DNA of 15,836 nucleotides from Bacteroidota bacterium (lineage in GTDB: Bacteria > Bacteroidota > Bacteroidia > Bacteroidales > Tenuifilaceae). The stretch is taken from the NCBI GenBank assembly GCA_023406715.1, contig JAEXVC010000091.1, forward strand, positions 1 through 15,836, in the 5' to 3' direction. Below the pieces are notes generated by a model. It worked only from the letters and a program-made list of their open reading frames with translations. It searched no databases and was not told the origin of the DNA. Of the stretch, positions 14,036 through 15,836 are shown one piece after another. Position 1 is the stretch's first letter. Every line of letters begins with the position of its first letter. Position numbers and translations under genes: made by a program.

Positions 14036-14068
14036 TTATTCTTAAACTTCACAAAAAGTTAAGAATAA
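14036..14068. promoter_or_regulatory. Inverted repeat upstream of the nuclease gene
   Basis: TTATTCTTAA, a bulged A, then CTT pair with AAG and TTAAGAATAA around a 6-bp loop (CACAAA). This gives 13 paired bases with one bulge, 73 bp before the nuclease ATG. No U-run follows on either strand, so it looks more like an operator or mRNA-leader hairpin than a terminator. Confidence 0.5.
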
Positions 14069-14141
14069 TAAAACACTATCACTATAACCTTTATTGAATC
14101 ATCTCATTACATTTATCGCACCAACCTAAAACCTATTATTT

Positions 14142-15053
14142 ATGAAAATTAAAAGATTAACTACTCGATTATTGCTCATAGCATCCATTTCTGCTATGGC
14201 CATTTTGGTTTCCTGCGAAAAGGAAGAAATAATTATTCCGGAAAAGGTTACTGAAACCCCAACTGAGGACAATGGACAAAAAGCCACTGCTACCCGCGAT
14301 AACAACATGGCATTGGGCAACCCTTCAGGCGCAACCACAAGCACTTCAAATGCCAACAATTACCTAATGACCAAAACCCAGTACACAATGTCGTACAACA
14401 ATAGCAAGAAAACTTGCAACTGGGTATCGTGGCATCTTAGCACTGCTTGGATAGGTTCCGCCGCTCGTCAGGATGATTTTAGAGCTGACGCAACCCTACC
14501 ATCTAGTTGGACTGCAGTTGGTGGAACCGACTATAGTGGTTCAGGTTTCGACCGTGGACATATGTGCCCAAGTGCCGACCGCACAGGTTCAACCACCGAT
14601 AACTCTGCAACTTTCCTTATGACCAACATGATTCCTCAAGCCCCAAAAAACAATCAAGTTACCTGGGCTAACCTTGAGAACTACTGCAGAACATTAATTA
14701 ATGCTGGAAACGAACTTTACATTATATCAGGACCTTACGGACAAGGCGGAACAGGTTCGAATGGAACATACAATACTATTTCAAGTAAAAGCATTGTTGT
14801 TCCTTCGTATGTTTGGAAAATTATAGTTGTTCTTCCTGTTGGAACTAGTGACGTTACTAGAATAACTTCATCAACCAGAGTTATTGCTGTTTGGATGCCA
14901 AACACCCAAACAGTAAGCAACCAAGCTTGGGGTTACTACCGTACAACTGTTGATTATATTGAAAGCAAAACAGGATACAACTTCCTTTCCAATGTATCAT
15001 CAACAACTCAGACTACAATAGAGGCCAAAACCGATACAGGCCCTACCAGTTAA
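14142..15053 (+). CDS. DNA/RNA non-specific endonuclease, surface-type lipoprotein
   Basis: 303 residues. Residues 1-24 form a lipoprotein signal peptide ending in the lipobox LVSC, with Cys25 as the lipidation site. Cys25 is followed by EKEE, which fits the Bacteroidota export signal (Lys followed by two acidic residues just after the Cys) that sends lipoproteins to the cell surface. A low-complexity linker rich in Thr/Ser/Asn (about 35-75) precedes the beta-beta-alpha-metal nuclease domain. Catalytic DRGH is at 137-140 (FDRGHMCPSADR) with His140 as general base. Metal-binding Asn171 and Glu179 lie in TNMIPQAPKNNQVTWANLE, matching Asn119/Glu127 of Serratia nuclease. Family members cut DNA and RNA without sequence preference using Mg. 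No immunity protein is adjacent, and export makes one unnecessary. Likely role: nucleic acid scavenging or clearing extracellular DNA (inference). Confidence 0.92.
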   Translation: MKIKRLTTRLLLIASISAMAILVSCEKEEIIIPEKVTETPTEDNGQKATATRDNNMALGNPSGATTSTSNANNYLMTKTQYTMSYNNSKKTCNWVSWHLSTAWIGSAARQDDFRADATLPSSWTAVGGTDYSGSGFDRGHMCPSADRTGSTTDNSATFLMTNMIPQAPKNNQVTWANLENYCRTLINAGNELYIISGPYGQGGTGSNGTYNTISSKSIVVPSYVWKIIVVLPVGTSDVTRITSSTRVIAVWMPNTQTVSNQAWGYYRTTVDYIESKTGYNFLSNVSSTTQTTIEAKTDTGPTS

Positions 15054-15077
15054 CATCCCATTCCAACCTAAACAACA

Positions 15078-15111
15078 AAAGCCTCCAATTGGAGGCTTTA
15101 TTTGTTTTTTT
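15078..15111 (+). terminator. Bidirectional rho-independent terminator
   Basis: A perfect 22-bp palindrome (15078-15099; arms AAAGCCTCC and GGAGGCTTT around AATT) lies 25 bp after the nuclease stop. It is followed on the + strand by TATTTG and a run of seven T. On the - strand it is followed by TTGTTGTTT, so it can also serve the convergent TPR gene ending at 15120. Confidence 0.92.
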
Positions 15112-15119
15112 GCCATAAG

Positions 15120-15836
15120 CTATTGTTTTAGTTTCTGGTTAGCCAAATCCTTGTAAGGTGAATCACTTTTTACAATTGCCTCTAGCAAACTCTTAGCTTC
15201 ATTTTTTCGTCCCAGTTCAATCAACGATAACGCATAGTACCACTGAGAATCGTAAAAGAATTTGCTTTCCTCTTTGCCATTCATTTTCTGAAAATCCCCA
15301 ATTGCTTCAGCAAATGAATTCAACCTATAAAAACTCATTGCCCTGTAGTATATAACGGTATCATTGCTTGCATTTTGACTATAAATAGCATTAAATTCAA
15401 CAAGAGCCTTCTTATAGTTCTTTTGGTTAAAACTCTTCAACGCACTCTCAATAGTTATTTTTGATTCCGCAAAACCAACTGTTGAAATCATCGATTTTTT
15501 CGATAATCTTGCGTTTTCACCAGCAATGGCTAGTTCTTCTCTTTTCACCTCGGCACTTGTGGCCCTTAAAGCATCGGCTTGTTGAACCGCCACAGCGGCA
15601 TTACTAGAAGCAATTGCTATACTATCTGCTTTAACAACTTTTTCGGCAAGAACAACCTCTTCCATTTCGTCCATATCAGTCACTTCTGTTTCAGAATCGG
15701 CAATAAGAACCTCCTCCGCAATCTGCACTTTATTGGCAATAATTGTTGGTGCTGCAGGCCTTTCAACTAGTTTGCTCCCCTTTCTTTGTGATTCCAACCG
15801 TTCAGTGGCATCCTTAGGTGTGGCAATCACCTCAAG
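15120..15836 (-). CDS. TPR-repeat protein, C-terminal part (cut by the window edge)
   Basis: The frame is open to the right edge; 238 residues are visible, ending in a TAG stop at 15120-15122. A GTG at 15830 is not taken as the start because the frame continues. Visible residues 1-125 are a low-complexity, Ala/Glu/Val-rich, strongly charged linker (for example EEVLIADSETEVTDMDEMEE). Residues about 128-228 hold roughly three tetratricopeptide-like helix pairs (ALKSFNQKNYKKALVEFNAIY; DTVIYYRAMSFYRLNSFAEAIGDF; WYYALSLIELGRKNEAKSLLEAI). No membrane segment is in the visible part. The layout resembles the C-terminal half of Bacteroidota membrane or anti-sigma-like proteins with TPR tails, but without the N-terminus this is a guess. 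It probably shares the palindromic terminator with the nuclease. Confidence 0.75.
   Translation of the reverse strand, partial: LEVIATPKDATERLESQRKGSKLVERPAAPTIIANKVQIAEEVLIADSETEVTDMDEMEEVVLAEKVVKADSIAIASSNAAVAVQQADALRATSAEVKREELAIAGENARLSKKSMISTVGFAESKITIESALKSFNQKNYKKALVEFNAIYSQNASNDTVIYYRAMSFYRLNSFAEAIGDFQKMNGKEESKFFYDSQWYYALSLIELGRKNEAKSLLEAIVKSDSPYKDLANQKLKQ

Larger units (their letters stand above)
13763..14141. other. Divergent intergenic region between the WG-repeat and nuclease genes
   Basis: 379 bp, strongly AT-rich, with no ORF worth calling, no RNA gene recognised and no heptamer array. It must hold promoters for both divergent genes. It contains a -7-like element for the WG gene (13819-13826) and a 13-bp-arm inverted repeat nearer the nuclease (14036-14068). 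Nothing else could be assigned. Confidence 0.7.

Noticed and set aside
14097..14130. TACATTTA at 14108-14115 as the nuclease -7 promoter element
   Set aside because: One mismatch in the last base and no TTTG at the proper distance; in this AT-rich stretch chance matches are expected.

Overview
The window is AT-rich chromosomal DNA from a member of the Bacteroidota, most likely a Bacteroidales/Marinilabiliales-type organism. The clues are a perfect TAnnTTTG promoter element with a TTG about 19 bp upstream, little sign of Shine-Dalgarno sequences, a lipoprotein whose first residues match the Bacteroidota surface-export signal, an export signal ending in the typical ...AQ, and the gene families present. 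Genus and species cannot be told from the sequence.

Layout. Left edge (1-1029, + strand): the C-terminal part of a YtcJ-like amidohydrolase, then a GNAT acetyltransferase two bases later. Next (1030-3360, - strand): a soluble hybrid histidine kinase whose stop codon abuts the acetyltransferase stop. The core (3448-12700, - strand) is a complete methionine operon transcribed leftward: metY, metX, hom, metH, metF. It starts at a clear Bacteroidota promoter (12667-12697) and passes through a SAM-I riboswitch (about 12522-12630) and a long leader before metY. To the right lie a terminator and an exported protein of seven exact 37-residue WG repeats (- strand), a 379-bp divergent intergenic region, a surface-type lipoprotein nuclease (+ strand), a bidirectional terminator, and the C-terminal part of a TPR protein cut by the right edge.

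How the genes work together. Hom makes homoserine from aspartate semialdehyde. MetX acylates it, and MetY replaces the acyl group with sulfide to give homocysteine. MetF supplies 5-methyl-THF, and cobalamin-dependent MetH methylates homocysteine to methionine. One SAM-sensing leader at the head of all five genes gives end-product feedback.

The most unusual content lies between the met genes. The four internal spacers are long for an operon (108-184 bp). They carry degenerate 7-bp tandem arrays next to the stop and start codons, and three of the four also carry 26-bp dispersed hairpin repeats in two stem-compensated flavours. The arrays flanking metY, and those flanking metX, are inverted copies of each other. 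A cluster of palindromes sits between the riboswitch and metY.
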